The notes beneath the pieces were generated by a model. That model made no database searches and had not been told where the DNA came from. It was given only the letters and a program-made list of their open reading frames with translations. From Acidobacteriota bacterium (lineage in GTDB: Bacteria > Acidobacteriota > UBA4820), in NCBI GenBank assembly GCA_029559035.1, contig JAKQCT010000088.1, forward strand, positions 79,059 through 143,058: a stretch of 64,000 bases of DNA, given 5' to 3'. Positions within the stretch are counted from its first letter, which is position 1; each line of letters opens with the position of its first letter. A program made the translations under genes and the position numbers. Positions 8,071-18,273 of the stretch are shown here, piece after piece.

Positions 8071-9203
8071 AATACTTCGTCCTATTCTTCTCGAACATAA
8101 AACGGAGGAAGCTGAGGACCGTCCTGACGATAGGGTCCTACTTCATAGCGTTCTTCCTCTTCGGGCTTCTCGCGGCAATACAGTCAGCCTTCAACATGGG
8201 AGTCGACGTGGCGGGAGCTAACAGGCTCATCGTCACGAACAAGATATCCCTCATAATGCCTCTGCCCCATTCCTACGAAGAGAAGATAAGAGAGATCCCC
8301 GGAGTGAGGAGGGTCGCGTACGCCACCTGGTTCGGAGGCTACTACCAGGACCCGAAGAACTTCTTCGCCCAGATGGCGATCTCGGATAATTTCTTCGAGA
8401 TCTACCCAGAGTACAGGGTTCGCCCTGACGACCTTTACAACTTCTCGAGGGATCGCGAGGGTGTCGTCGTCGGCAGGCAGACCGCCGAGAGGTACGGGTT
8501 CAGGGTGGGAGACAGGGTACCGATCATAGCGACCATATTCGGCGGCGTCTGGGAGTTCAACGTCAGGGGGATCTACGACGGCACGCGCCCGGGCGACGAT
8601 ACGACCCAGTTCTTCTTTCACGCTTCCTACCTCGAAGAGAGGAGGGTGTGGGGTAAAGGCAACGTAGGATGGTACTGGGTGGAGCTCTACGACCCCGACG
8701 ACGGGCTGAGAGTCTCCAAGGAGATCGACGCCAAGTTCGCCAATTCGCCCTACGAGACGAAGACCGACACCGAAAAGGCTTTCGCGGTGGGGTTCGTCAA
8801 GCAGATCGGCAACATAGAGCTGATCATCCTAAGCATCGGGGCGATAGTATTCTTCACTCTCATTCTGGTCACGTCGAACACGATGGGCATCTCGATAAGG
8901 GAAAGGAGCGGGGAGATAGCCGTCCTCAAGACGATAGGCTTCTCCGACAGGTCCCTCTATTTCCTGACCATAGCCGAATCGCTTTTCTACTCGATTGCGG
9001 GAGGATGGGCCGGGCTGATATGCGCCAAGCTCTTCTCGATGAGGGGCGACCCTACGGGCGGATTCCTGCCTGTCTTTTTCATATCCGGGACGAAGTTCGC
9101 CGCGGGATTCTTTTTCTCGATGGTCGTGGGGTTCTGCGCTGGCGCATACCCGGCATACAAAGTGCTGAAGCTGAAGATAGTCGAAGCGCTGGGGAGGGTG
9201 TGA
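8067..9203 (+). CDS. FtsX-like ABC permease, first of two
   Basis: 378 residues starting at GTG 8067, overlapping the ATPase stop by four bases. An N-terminal membrane helix (VLTIGSYFIAFFLFGLLAAI) is followed by a periplasmic MacB-PCD-like domain and three C-terminal helices. The conserved cytoplasmic coupling segment GEIAVLKTIGFSDRSLYFL precedes the last helices. It is likely to pair with the following permease as a heterodimer, as in Lol-type systems with two different permeases. Confidence 0.9.
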   Translation: MKYFVLFFSNIKRRKLRTVLTIGSYFIAFFLFGLLAAIQSAFNMGVDVAGANRLIVTNKISLIMPLPHSYEEKIREIPGVRRVAYATWFGGYYQDPKNFFAQMAISDNFFEIYPEYRVRPDDLYNFSRDREGVVVGRQTAERYGFRVGDRVPIIATIFGGVWEFNVRGIYDGTRPGDDTTQFFFHASYLEERRVWGKGNVGWYWVELYDPDDGLRVSKEIDAKFANSPYETKTDTEKAFAVGFVKQIGNIELIILSIGAIVFFTLILVTSNTMGISIRERSGEIAVLKTIGFSDRSLYFLTIAESLFYSIAGGWAGLICAKLFSMRGDPTGGFLPVFFISGTKFAAGFFFSMVVGFCAGAYPAYKVLKLKIVEALGRV

Positions 9204-9204
9204 G

Positions 9205-10377
9205 ATGCCCGTACCCTACAGCTACAGCGTAAAAAGCATCAGGGCGAGGTGGGCGTCGTCGGTAGTGGCGGTCCTCGGCATCGCGGGCGTGGTCGGCGTC
9301 TTCATCGCGGTGATGGCGATGGCGCAGGGCTTCAAGAGGACCCTCGTCATATCCGGCTCTAAGGACAACGCCATCATCCTCCGGAAGGGTTCCACCGCCG
9401 AGATGATGAGCATCGTCACGCTCGACCAGCTCAAGGTGCTCGGGGACATGCCTCAGGTCGAGAAGGACTCCTCGGGAACTCCGATGGTGGACGGGGCGGT
9501 AGTCGTCGTGGCTGCTTTCAAGCACAGGTCCTCGGGAACGAGCGCGCTCGGGCAGGTGAGGGGCATATCAGGCAAGGCGCTCGAGGTACATCCCAACGTG
9601 AAAGTGTCTCAGGGGAGGTTCTTGAAGCCCGGCCTCTACGAGTTCGTCGTGGGCAGGAACGCCGCCGCCATGTACGAGGGGCTGGAGCTGGGAAAAAAGT
9701 TCAACCTTAGCGGCAGGGAATTCACCGTGGTCGGGATAATGGAGAGCGGCGGAAGCCTCTACGAGTCCGAGGTGTGGTGCGACGCCATCCTTCTGGACGA
9801 GTGCTACAGGCGCCCCGTCTACGCCTTCTCCACGGCGAGCGTCAGGATGAAGAAGGGGACCGTGATGAAGGAGTTCACGAAGGCGCTCGACCGGGACCCG
9901 AGGCTGACCGTGGAGGCGAAGAGGGAGAGCGACTTCTTCGAGGAACAGGCTCTCGTAATGACGACGCTCATAAGGGTGCTGGGGTTCCTGGTGGCGATCG
10001 TCATGGGGATCGGAGCGGTCTTCGGCGCGTTCAACACGATGTACAGCTCTTTGGCTTCGAGGACAAAGGAGATAGCGACCCTCAGGGCGATAGGCTTCAG
10101 CCAAAGAGATGTGATACTCGCGCTTCTGTTCGAAGCGGTTCTCCTGGCACTCGCAGGGGGCATAACAGGGGCGCTTCTCGCGCTTCCGCTGAACGGATTC
10201 ACGGCGAACACCCTGAATTTCCAGTCGTTCTCGCAGATGGCCTTCGCGTTCCACATAACTCCCAAACTCATGTTCGAAGGGATCATATTCGCGGTCGTCA
10301 TGGGCCTGGCGGGAGGGATAGTCCCCGCGCTCAGAGCCGCCCGCATGAAGCCAGCAGACGCGCTGAGGGAAATCTGA
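9205..10377 (+). CDS. FtsX-like ABC permease, second of two
   Basis: 390 residues, starting one base after the previous stop. Same architecture as its neighbour: N-terminal helix (SVVAVLGIAGVVGVFIAVMA), periplasmic domain, three C-terminal helices and the coupling motif KEIATLRAIGFSQRDVIL. It completes a four-gene adaptor-ATPase-permease-permease unit. Confidence 0.9.
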   Translation: MPVPYSYSVKSIRARWASSVVAVLGIAGVVGVFIAVMAMAQGFKRTLVISGSKDNAIILRKGSTAEMMSIVTLDQLKVLGDMPQVEKDSSGTPMVDGAVVVVAAFKHRSSGTSALGQVRGISGKALEVHPNVKVSQGRFLKPGLYEFVVGRNAAAMYEGLELGKKFNLSGREFTVVGIMESGGSLYESEVWCDAILLDECYRRPVYAFSTASVRMKKGTVMKEFTKALDRDPRLTVEAKRESDFFEEQALVMTTLIRVLGFLVAIVMGIGAVFGAFNTMYSSLASRTKEIATLRAIGFSQRDVILALLFEAVLLALAGGITGALLALPLNGFTANTLNFQSFSQMAFAFHITPKLMFEGIIFAVVMGLAGGIVPALRAARMKPADALREI

Positions 10378-10395
10378 CAACGTTGATGCGTTGAT

Positions 10396-10430
10396 TGAAA
10401 AAGTAAAATTGAAAATTGAAAAAGTAACAA
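10396..10430. repeat. A-rich GAAAATTGAAAA-type repeat
   Basis: Short iterations of TTGAAAA or AATTGAAA follow the permease stop. A related stretch occurs at 55292-55334, downstream of another gene. Confidence 0.5.
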
Positions 10431-10541
10431 TTATAGCAACCTTATTTTCAAAGAAATCCCTCTGATCCTGTCCATCCCTGTGAAAATTCTTTTTTATAGG
10501 GATTGATCGTTCTCTCCGTGTTAAAATCTCTTCTTGGGAAT

Positions 10542-12038
10542 ATGGATCGCGGGGTGGGAATGCTGAACAGGCCACATATTACAATCATAGCGGCGCTGCT
10601 GCTGGCGCTGGCTGCGGCGTGGGCGGCGCCTGTCTGCGCGCAGAACGCTGCTACGCCAGATGAAGGGTATACAAAGGACCTGCGGCTTTCGTGGGAGACT
10701 GGTGAAGGGAAGAGCCGTCTTGTCCCCGCGCTCGAGATACCGGCTTTCATACTGCTTCTCAACGGGTTCGACCGGGCCGTTTTCTCCGACGAGGTGAAGG
10801 ACGGCCGCAAGGTCTACAACACCAGCCTCTCCACATTTTACGATCAGCTCACCGACGGCCACTGGGCGAACGACGACGATTCCTTCGAAGTGAACCAGTT
10901 CGGCCATCCGTACCAGGGGTCGGTCTATCACGGCTTCGCGAGGTCGGCCGGGCTCTCCTACTGGGAGTCGCTCCTTTACACGAACGCCGGAAGTTTTCTC
11001 TGGGAAACGGCAGGCGAGACGACCCACCCTTCCGTCAACGACCAGGTGGCGAGCGGCGTCGGGGGAAGCTTCATCGGAGAGGCGCTCTTCAGGATGGCGT
11101 CACTGGTCCTGGAGCGCGGGGAAGGCAGGCCGGGAGTTTTCCGCGAGCTATGCGCCGCCGTCGTTTCTCCGCCGACGGGATTCAACAGGCATGCTTTCGG
11201 AGAGAGGTTCGGGGATCTGTTCCCGAGCCACGATCCCATTACCTCGTGGCAGTTCCAGATCGGGGCGTCATGGAACGCGCGCCTCGAAGAGCCCCTCAGT
11301 CACAGCCCTTTCCAAAGATGCGAGGCGGTCGCCGTTTTCGCGATGTCATACGGCCTCCCGGGGAAGGAGGGCTACTCTTTTTCACGCCCCTTCGACTATT
11401 TCCATTTCGAATACGCAGCGCTGGGAAACAAGGACAATCCCATCGACAATGTGATGATCCACGGGCTTCTCCTTGGAAAAGATTTTAACCTGGGGCGAAA
11501 CGTCCGTGGCATCTGGGGGCTCTTCGGCGGGTACGATTATATTTCGCCGCACGTCTTCAGGGTCTCGAGCACTTCCGTTTCTTTCGGAACGACCTGCCGC
11601 ATCCGCCTCTCGGAAAAGAACGAGCTGCAGGGTACCCTCCTCGGAGGGGCGGGATTCATCGCGGCCGGGAACATCGGGAAGGTCGGGGACAGGGATTACG
11701 ATTACGGGCTCGCTCCGCAGGGGCTCCTAAGGCTCAGGCTGGTCCTGGGGGAGAGGGTGCAGCTCGACCTTACCGGCAGGTCGTTCTATCTGAACGGCAT
11801 CGTGAAGCGCGGCATCGAAGGCGGCAGGGACGTGAACCGCCACCACCTGGACGCGGGAGTCACCGTCAGGCTGAAGGGCAGCCACGGAGTGAGCGTGCAG
11901 TACACGGTCTCGACAAGAGATGTCCGCCTGCCTGAAGGCCCCGAGATCGACAAGCGGAGAAGGACCGTGAAGATCTTGTACACTTTTCTCGGAAGCAGGA
12001 ATTTCGGCGCTGTCGATTGGCGCGATCAAGAAAGATAA
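10542..12038 (+). CDS. DUF3943 outer-membrane-associated protein
   Basis: About 498 residues from ATG 10542; ATG 10560 and TTG 10503 are alternatives. A signal peptide ends near VCAQ. The central block matches DUF3943: FEVNQFGHPYQGSVYHGFARS, LSYWESLLYTNAGSFLWET, then a VNDQ and GGSFIGEA segment. The C-terminal half alternates short hydrophobic and polar strands and ends in an aromatic residue region (FLGSRNFGAVDW), compatible with a beta-barrel or barrel-associated fold. Biochemical function of the family is unknown. It stands between the exporter operon and the alpha-2-macroglobulin gene in the same direction. Confidence 0.75.
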   Translation: MDRGVGMLNRPHITIIAALLLALAAAWAAPVCAQNAATPDEGYTKDLRLSWETGEGKSRLVPALEIPAFILLLNGFDRAVFSDEVKDGRKVYNTSLSTFYDQLTDGHWANDDDSFEVNQFGHPYQGSVYHGFARSAGLSYWESLLYTNAGSFLWETAGETTHPSVNDQVASGVGGSFIGEALFRMASLVLERGEGRPGVFRELCAAVVSPPTGFNRHAFGERFGDLFPSHDPITSWQFQIGASWNARLEEPLSHSPFQRCEAVAVFAMSYGLPGKEGYSFSRPFDYFHFEYAALGNKDNPIDNVMIHGLLLGKDFNLGRNVRGIWGLFGGYDYISPHVFRVSSTSVSFGTTCRIRLSEKNELQGTLLGGAGFIAAGNIGKVGDRDYDYGLAPQGLLRLRLVLGERVQLDLTGRSFYLNGIVKRGIEGGRDVNRHHLDAGVTVRLKGSHGVSVQYTVSTRDVRLPEGPEIDKRRRTVKILYTFLGSRNFGAVDWRDQER

Positions 12039-12085
12039 ATAAAGCGTAACCTCGTTTTTCTTCACTGACGTCCCATACGGTGTAG

Positions 12086-12114
12086 TTGCAAACCATCCTG
12101 AAAAGTCGGACAAT
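12086..12114 (+). promoter_or_regulatory. Sigma70-like promoter of the alpha-2-macroglobulin gene
   Basis: TTGCAA (12086-12091), 17-base spacer, GACAAT (12109-12114). The transcript would begin shortly before the AAGGAGG ribosome binding site of the gene starting at 12135. Confidence 0.45.
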
Positions 12115-12134
12115 TCAGGTATAAGGAGGAGTCA

Positions 12135-15100
12135 ATGGCAAGCGGTGACGGAAAGACCTTTCTTTACGCGCTGAGCATCTTCCCGATAGCGGTGATAGTT
12201 TTCCTTTTGCTCGTCGTTTCGCTCGATTCGGTGAGCAGCCTGGACAACCCTTTCCAGCAGAAATTGCAGGTGGACCCGGAGCTAAATAAACTCTACGACG
12301 AGCAGAAATACTCCGCCGCTCTCGAAGAGGTGGCGAAGCTCAGGGATTCCGCGGCGCAGAAGGGCGACATAGCGAAGTGGACCTACTACCTTGTCGAGGA
12401 ATTCAAGCTGAAGACCGCGCTCCACAGCTACGAGAACGGCCTGAAGGATTTCGTGAAGGCAGGGAAGCCCGACCATCCGCTCGCCAAGCTGGTCCTGAAG
12501 TTCTACGAGACCGAATCGTTCGCCTCCTACCTTCAGGGCTATTCGTGGGAGATCCTCAAGAGGGAGAAGGTCACCGAGAAGGACCCGCTCGATTTCGACA
12601 AGTTCACGAAGGACGAGATCGCCGACAGCATCAGGGCGTCGTACATCGAGATCTACAGGGAGCGGGGAAGGATAGAGGACATCAGCCTCGAAGCTCTTCC
12701 CGATTACCTCTCCCCGGGCGATTATCCGAAGGAGGTGCTGTCCACCTTGAGGGACCACTTCGCCGTCTCGTTCGCGGATTTCCTGGGCAACAGCGCCTAC
12801 TGGACGCCCAGGCAGTCGCGCCTGACATACAAGCTGAGCCTTCCCGCGATGCTCGACCGCGAAGGGCTCGCGAGGAACGCCGACGCCGTTGCGGAGGACG
12901 GCTCGTCACACCCTCTCATGCTCGCCGCCTCTGTTTTGGCGGGGGAGGAGAAACACGCGAGGGAAAGGAACAAGGACTCCCTGGCGATGGAGCTCCACAT
13001 GAGGAGAGTGAGGCTCCTTTACGCCCACCTCCCGCAGAAGGACGACAGGGAGAAGCTGATAGCGGACCTTAACGGATACGTCGAGGACAACAGCGGCATT
13101 CCCTGGTACGCGATGGGATGCGCCCAGCTCGCCGAGATGGAGAACGGGATGGGCGACGGCAAGTGTCATGTCCGCGCGAGGGAAGCGGCCATGCGCGGGA
13201 GGAGCGCCTATCCGAATTCGCCCGGAGGGCAGAAGTGCGCCAGCATCATAAACGGCATCGAGGCTCCCGACTTCAACATCGAGGCTATGGACGCGGACCT
13301 GCCCGGGATGCCCAGCATCAGGGTATCGCACAAGAACATCTCGAAGGTCCATTTCAGGCTCGTGCCCATAAATGTCAAGGAAGAGGTCTTCAGGAACTAC
13401 GACATCCCCAGGTGGGAGGAGCTATACAAACTCATCAAGGACGAGATCCCCGCGCAGAAGTTCTCGGTCGACCTGCCGCAGACGGTAGACTTCAATTTCC
13501 ACAAGACCATGGCCGAGCTTCCCGAAGGAACGAAGAAGGGCAGCTACATCGTCGTCGGCAGCGCCCTTGATTCCATGAGCGAACGGAACAACAAGATCCT
13601 CTGCTGCCTCGTCAATGTCACGGACCTCGTGATAACGACCTCGAAGGATGTGGAGAAAGGCGTTTACTCCTACAGGATGGTCGACGGATCGATGGGAAAG
13701 CCGGTGAAGGGAGTCGCCGTTTCCGCGGTGAAGACCGAATGGCGTAAGCCCGCGACGATAATCGGCACGGCCTTCAGCGACGGGGAAGGGGAGTTCAGCC
13801 TGAAGGGCTCGAACTTCGACGCCTACGCGGAGAACTATTTCATATTCGCCGAGAAGGGAGACGATTTCGCCTTCCTCAGGCAGTACCGTGATTACGGAGG
13901 GCGCTACAGCCCGAACTCCGTCTCCTCGCTGGTGTTCACGGACAGAAGGATCTACCGCGTCGGCCAGAAGATACTCTTCAAGATCGTGGCGTTCAGGAAC
14001 GAGAAGAACAGCGGACCGTTCCAGCTTCTCCCGAACACGCCTGTCGAGATCGAACTGAAAGACCTCAACTACCAGGCAGTCGGGAAGCTTTCCCTCAAGA
14101 CCGACAGGTTCGGGAGCGCGAGCGGAGAGTTCACGATACCGTCGGGGAGGGCCCTCGGCAGATGGAACATCATCTCGAGCCTGAGCGGAAGCTCGAGCGT
14201 ACTCGTCGAGGAGTACAAGCGGCCCACTTTCGAGGTCGAACTCAAGGCCCCCGAAAAGCCGCTCAAACTGAACGAGACGGCGAAGGTCAAGGGAGAGGCC
14301 AGGTACTACTTCGGAATGCCTGTTTCTAACGGCGAAGCGGATTATTCCATAACGAGGGTCGCAAGGGTCCCGTGGTGGATGTGGTGGTACGCGCCGAGAC
14401 AGAACCCCGAGATCATGGAGAGCGGGATCGCGAAGATAGGCGAGGACGGTTCTTTCGAGATATCATTCATGCCGGAGGCGGATTCGAGGCTCAAGGAAAA
14501 GAAAGGGATCTCCTTCGTTTATTCGCTAAAGGTGGATGTCACCGACGAAGGGGGCGAAACGAGGGGAACAGAGAAGCAATACAGGATCGGCTACCAGAGC
14601 CTCGAGATCGGGATAAGCCCGCGGCAGCAGGTTTACAACAGGGCGCAGGAATGCGCCTTCGACCTGACCCTGGCAGATCTCAACGGGAAAGAATCAGCCG
14701 GAAGCGGGAAGTACATCGTCAGCGAAGTGGTCCTGCCCGCGGAAACTACGCTTCCCGCAGGTTTCGGGAACCCCGCGGAGGGCGACGATTTCAGGACGAG
14801 GGACGACCGGGTCAGGCCGAGATGGGACGCCCCCCCGGGATGGGAGGAGTACGCGAGGCAGTTCCCCGAAGGGAAAGCCATCGGAAACGGAGCCGTGAAG
14901 TTCGACGAAGAGGGGAAGTTCGAGCTGAAGCTTTCGTCCCTGCCGGCGGGGGTTTACAGGCTAAAGGTGGAAACGAAGGACCCGTCGGGAGAGACGGTCG
15001 AAGCGCGGAGGGATTTCGTCGTCGCGGGGGACGGCGAAAAGCTTGGCCTGCCGTTCCTGATGCTTGCCGAGAACACGGTAGTGGAAACGGGCGAAACCGC

Positions 15101-18100
15101 GAGGATCGTCGTCTCGTCTGCCTACGAGGGGACGCCGGTATTCGTGAGGGTCTATTCGAAGTACGGCCTTCTGGAATCTAAAAAACTGGAAAGCGGGGCG
15201 TCCCGGGTGATCGAGATACCCGTTACCGAGGAGATGAGGGGCGGGCTTCACGCCGAAGCGGTCTTCGTGAAGGACCACACGCTTTTCCACGGAGCCCAGA
15301 GGATCAATATTCCGTGGAGCAACAAGGAGCTGAATATCGAGTTCGAGAAGTTCAGGGAAAAGATAACCCCGAACGTCAAGGAGATCTGGAAGGTAAAAAT
15401 AAAGAACCACAAGGGGGCGCCCGTGGGCAAGGACGCGATAGAGCTCCTCGCCTCGATGTACGACAAGAGCCTCGACCTCTTCGCTCCGCATTACTGGGAC
15501 GGGCTCGGCGGGTTCTTCCCGTCGGTCGCCTCGCCTCCCGCCCCGCAGGTCTCGCTCGGGAGGTCGGACGTGCTTCTCTCGAAGGGGCACGGCCTCTGGA
15601 ACTACATCGGCTACCCGACATTCACCGAGCCTTCGCTCCACAGCATCAACGGTTACGGCGTTGGAGGCCCCGGAAGAAGAGGCTACGGAGGGCCGCTGAT
15701 GTACAAGAGTTCGCGGATGAGGGACGGCGGCGTTGAAGGAGGAGTGGAGGGAGGCTTGATGGCCGAAGCCGTTCCCGCCCCAGCGCCCGCCGCCCAGGCG
15801 GTCGCGATGGATTCTGCGAAGGAAGAAAAAGCGAAAGGCGACAACGAAGCGCCCGCGAAAGCTCCCGCCGAAGCCCCGCAGGGAGCGCCCGCCGAGATGC
15901 GCTCCAACTTCGCGGAAACGGCCTTCTTCTACCCGCACCTTCTGACCGAGGCCGACGGGAGCGTATCGATCGAATTCGTCCCCCCCGATTCCCTGACGAA
16001 GTACAAGGTGATGCTCTTCGCCCACGGGGACGGAGTGGTCTCGGGAAGCCTCGACAAGGAGTGCGAGGCGATCAAGGATTTCATGGTGAGGCCCTACCTG
16101 CCGAGGTTCTTCAGGGAAGGCGACGAGATCGAGCTCAAGGTAGTTGTCAACAACGCGGGCGCCGCCCCGCTCGATTGCGGACTGGACCTCAAGATCTTCG
16201 ACGCGGAGACTGATAAGGAGATCACCCAGCTCTTCGAGGTCGGAGGCGCTTCAAGGAGTGTGAAGGCGGCGGCCAAGGGCAGCGGCAACGTGAAATATAT
16301 CCTCAAAGTTCCAAAGATGATAGGCATTGTGAAGATAGAGGTTTCGGGAAAGGCCGGGTCCATGACGGACGGGGAAAGGCGGGTCCTGCCGATCCTTCCG
16401 TCGAGGATGCACCTGGTCGAATCGAAGTTCATCACGCTCAGGGAGAACGAGACGAGGAGCGTCGTCTTCGACGACCTGCTCAACCCTAAGGACCCGACAA
16501 GGACCAACGACAAGCTGGTTGTCACCGTTGACGCCCAGCTCCTCTACGGCGTGCTGGCCGCGATGCCCTACATCATCGAATACCCCTACGAGTGCACCGA
16601 ACAGCTGATGAACAAGTACGTGACGGTCGGGATACTGAACAAGACTATCCGCGACAACCCGCCGCTCGAAAAGATGGCGAGGGAGTTCTCATCGAGGAAG
16701 ACCAAGTGGGAGAGCTTCAACGACGACGACCCCAACAGGAGGATGACGCTCGAAGAATCGCCGTGGCTAATCGAATCGCAGGGAGGAGAGGACGACAACC
16801 CGATAATCCCGATCCTCAACCCCGACGTTTCGAGGCCGGTAGAGGAGAACTCGCTGAGGAAGCTCCTCGCGGCGCAGGACCCGTCGGGCGGCTGGCCGTG
16901 GTGGGCGGGAGGAAGGCCCTCGTGCTACATGACGCTCTACATCTGCTACGGATTCTCCAAGGCGATGGAGTTCGGCGTCGAGGTTCCGGAAGAGCCGATC
17001 CGCAGGGCCTTCAGGTACATGAAGGAGGAGGGGCTCGGCAACGACATCGAGTGGTGCATGGCTCACGACTGCTGCTGGGAGTTCATCACCTTCCTCAACT
17101 ACACGATGTCCAATTTCAAGGACTCGTCCTTCTACGACAGGAGCTTCTCCGAAGGCCTCAGGAAGAAGATGCTCGACTTCTCCTTCAAGCACTGGAAGGA
17201 CCACTCGCCTTACCTCAAGCTCCAGCTCGCCATGACGCTGAAGAGGATGGGCCGCCCGAAGGACGCGATGCTGGTCCACGAGAGCGTCTTCGATTCCGCC
17301 AAGACGACGAGGGACGAGGGGACCTCCTGGGCGGTCGAGGACAAGAGCTGGCTCTGGTACAACGACACGGTCGAAACGCAGGCTTTCGCTCTCAAGGAAC
17401 TGATGGAGGTCAACCCCAACGACGAACAGGGAGAGGGGCTGATGCTGTGGCTCTTCCTCAACAAGAAGCTGAACCACTGGAAATCGACGAAGGCGACCGC
17501 AGAGGCCCTCTACTCGATCCTCTGGTACCTGAAGTCGAAGGACGCGGTGGCCGTGAGGGAAGGCGTCGACGTCCGGTTCGGAACAGGGGAGACGAAGCAG
17601 TTCGTCTACGAGCCCGACAAGTACACGGGCAAGAAGAACCAGATCGTCCTCGAGAAAGAGCAGATAAAGAAGGAGACCGGCTCGATAGAATTCAAGAAGA
17701 GCGGGAAGGGGATCGCCTTCGCCTCCTCGACCCTCCACTTTTCGACGGACGAGCTTCCCGCGGCTGGCAAAGGCGACTTCTTCAACATCGAAAGGTCCTT
17801 CTTCAAGAGGATCAAGAAGGGAAGCGAGTATGTCCTCGAACCGTTCGCTCCCGGCTCCGCGATCAATGTCGGAGACCAGATCGAGGTCGAGCTCCGCATC
17901 AAGTCGAAGCACGCGGCTGAATTTGTCCACATAAGGGCGCCGAGGCCCTCCGGGTGCGAGCCCGAAAAACTGAGGTCGGGATACAGCTATGTGCTGGGAG
18001 TCTACTACTACGAGACGGTGAGGGATTCCGCGGAGGACTACTTCATCGACAACCTTCCTCAGGGAGAGTTCAAGCTGAGGTACAGGATACGCTGCGCGCA

Positions 18101-18212
18101 GGCCGGTAAATTCAGGGTCGCCCCCGCCACGGTGGAGTCTCTCTACGCCCCCGAGTTCGCCGCCTATTCGAGCGGAGAGCTGGTGAAGATCACGGAGAAG
18201 GGGCAGAATTGA
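12135..18212 (+). CDS. Membrane-anchored bacterial alpha-2-macroglobulin
   Basis: 2025 residues. An N-terminal helix (residues about 10-32) anchors it in the inner membrane with the bulk in the periplasm. Macroglobulin-type beta domains follow, including FTDRRIYRVGQKILFKIVAF; the A2M core begins around FAETAFFYPHLL. The thioester region reads YPYECTEQ with Cys1487 and Gln1490; the CxEQ spacing matches the E. coli YfhM type rather than the animal CGEQ. An alpha/alpha thioester domain and a receptor-like beta domain follow. Before the core there is a Gly/Ala/Pro-rich linker (about 1200-1260). Such proteins trap proteases in the periplasm; the usual pbpC partner is absent here. Followed by a hairpin at 18224. 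Confidence 0.92.
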   Translation: MASGDGKTFLYALSIFPIAVIVFLLLVVSLDSVSSLDNPFQQKLQVDPELNKLYDEQKYSAALEEVAKLRDSAAQKGDIAKWTYYLVEEFKLKTALHSYENGLKDFVKAGKPDHPLAKLVLKFYETESFASYLQGYSWEILKREKVTEKDPLDFDKFTKDEIADSIRASYIEIYRERGRIEDISLEALPDYLSPGDYPKEVLSTLRDHFAVSFADFLGNSAYWTPRQSRLTYKLSLPAMLDREGLARNADAVAEDGSSHPLMLAASVLAGEEKHARERNKDSLAMELHMRRVRLLYAHLPQKDDREKLIADLNGYVEDNSGIPWYAMGCAQLAEMENGMGDGKCHVRAREAAMRGRSAYPNSPGGQKCASIINGIEAPDFNIEAMDADLPGMPSIRVSHKNISKVHFRLVPINVKEEVFRNYDIPRWEELYKLIKDEIPAQKFSVDLPQTVDFNFHKTMAELPEGTKKGSYIVVGSALDSMSERNNKILCCLVNVTDLVITTSKDVEKGVYSYRMVDGSMGKPVKGVAVSAVKTEWRKPATIIGTAFSDGEGEFSLKGSNFDAYAENYFIFAEKGDDFAFLRQYRDYGGRYSPNSVSSLVFTDRRIYRVGQKILFKIVAFRNEKNSGPFQLLPNTPVEIELKDLNYQAVGKLSLKTDRFGSASGEFTIPSGRALGRWNIISSLSGSSSVLVEEYKRPTFEVELKAPEKPLKLNETAKVKGEARYYFGMPVSNGEADYSITRVARVPWWMWWYAPRQNPEIMESGIAKIGEDGSFEISFMPEADSRLKEKKGISFVYSLKVDVTDEGGETRGTEKQYRIGYQSLEIGISPRQQVYNRAQECAFDLTLADLNGKESAGSGKYIVSEVVLPAETTLPAGFGNPAEGDDFRTRDDRVRPRWDAPPGWEEYARQFPEGKAIGNGAVKFDEEGKFELKLSSLPAGVYRLKVETKDPSGETVEARRDFVVAGDGEKLGLPFLMLAENTVVETGETARIVVSSAYEGTPVFVRVYSKYGLLESKKLESGASRVIEIPVTEEMRGGLHAEAVFVKDHTLFHGAQRINIPWSNKELNIEFEKFREKITPNVKEIWKVKIKNHKGAPVGKDAIELLASMYDKSLDLFAPHYWDGLGGFFPSVASPPAPQVSLGRSDVLLSKGHGLWNYIGYPTFTEPSLHSINGYGVGGPGRRGYGGPLMYKSSRMRDGGVEGGVEGGLMAEAVPAPAPAAQAVAMDSAKEEKAKGDNEAPAKAPAEAPQGAPAEMRSNFAETAFFYPHLLTEADGSVSIEFVPPDSLTKYKVMLFAHGDGVVSGSLDKECEAIKDFMVRPYLPRFFREGDEIELKVVVNNAGAAPLDCGLDLKIFDAETDKEITQLFEVGGASRSVKAAAKGSGNVKYILKVPKMIGIVKIEVSGKAGSMTDGERRVLPILPSRMHLVESKFITLRENETRSVVFDDLLNPKDPTRTNDKLVVTVDAQLLYGVLAAMPYIIEYPYECTEQLMNKYVTVGILNKTIRDNPPLEKMAREFSSRKTKWESFNDDDPNRRMTLEESPWLIESQGGEDDNPIIPILNPDVSRPVEENSLRKLLAAQDPSGGWPWWAGGRPSCYMTLYICYGFSKAMEFGVEVPEEPIRRAFRYMKEEGLGNDIEWCMAHDCCWEFITFLNYTMSNFKDSSFYDRSFSEGLRKKMLDFSFKHWKDHSPYLKLQLAMTLKRMGRPKDAMLVHESVFDSAKTTRDEGTSWAVEDKSWLWYNDTVETQAFALKELMEVNPNDEQGEGLMLWLFLNKKLNHWKSTKATAEALYSILWYLKSKDAVAVREGVDVRFGTGETKQFVYEPDKYTGKKNQIVLEKEQIKKETGSIEFKKSGKGIAFASSTLHFSTDELPAAGKGDFFNIERSFFKRIKKGSEYVLEPFAPGSAINVGDQIEVELRIKSKHAAEFVHIRAPRPSGCEPEKLRSGYSYVLGVYYYETVRDSAEDYFIDNLPQGEFKLRYRIRCAQAGKFRVAPATVESLYAPEFAAYSSGELVKITEKGQN

Positions 18213-18223
18213 CGATCTCGGAA

Positions 18224-18248
18224 AAGGGGCGGAGAGGATCCGCCCCTT
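18224..18248 (+). terminator. Hairpin after the alpha-2-macroglobulin gene
   Basis: AAGGGGCGGA and TCCGCCCCTT form a perfect 10-bp stem with a 5-base loop, 12 bases after the stop. The flank lacks a T-run, so it may only partly terminate. Confidence 0.55.
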
Positions 18249-18273
18249 CCCGTTCCGCGGAAGGAGGAGAAAC

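Noticed and set aside
16592..17920. Long plus-strand frame of 442 codons
   Set aside because: Alternate-frame shadow of the alpha-2-macroglobulin gene, Arg/Gly/Pro-rich with no fold pattern.
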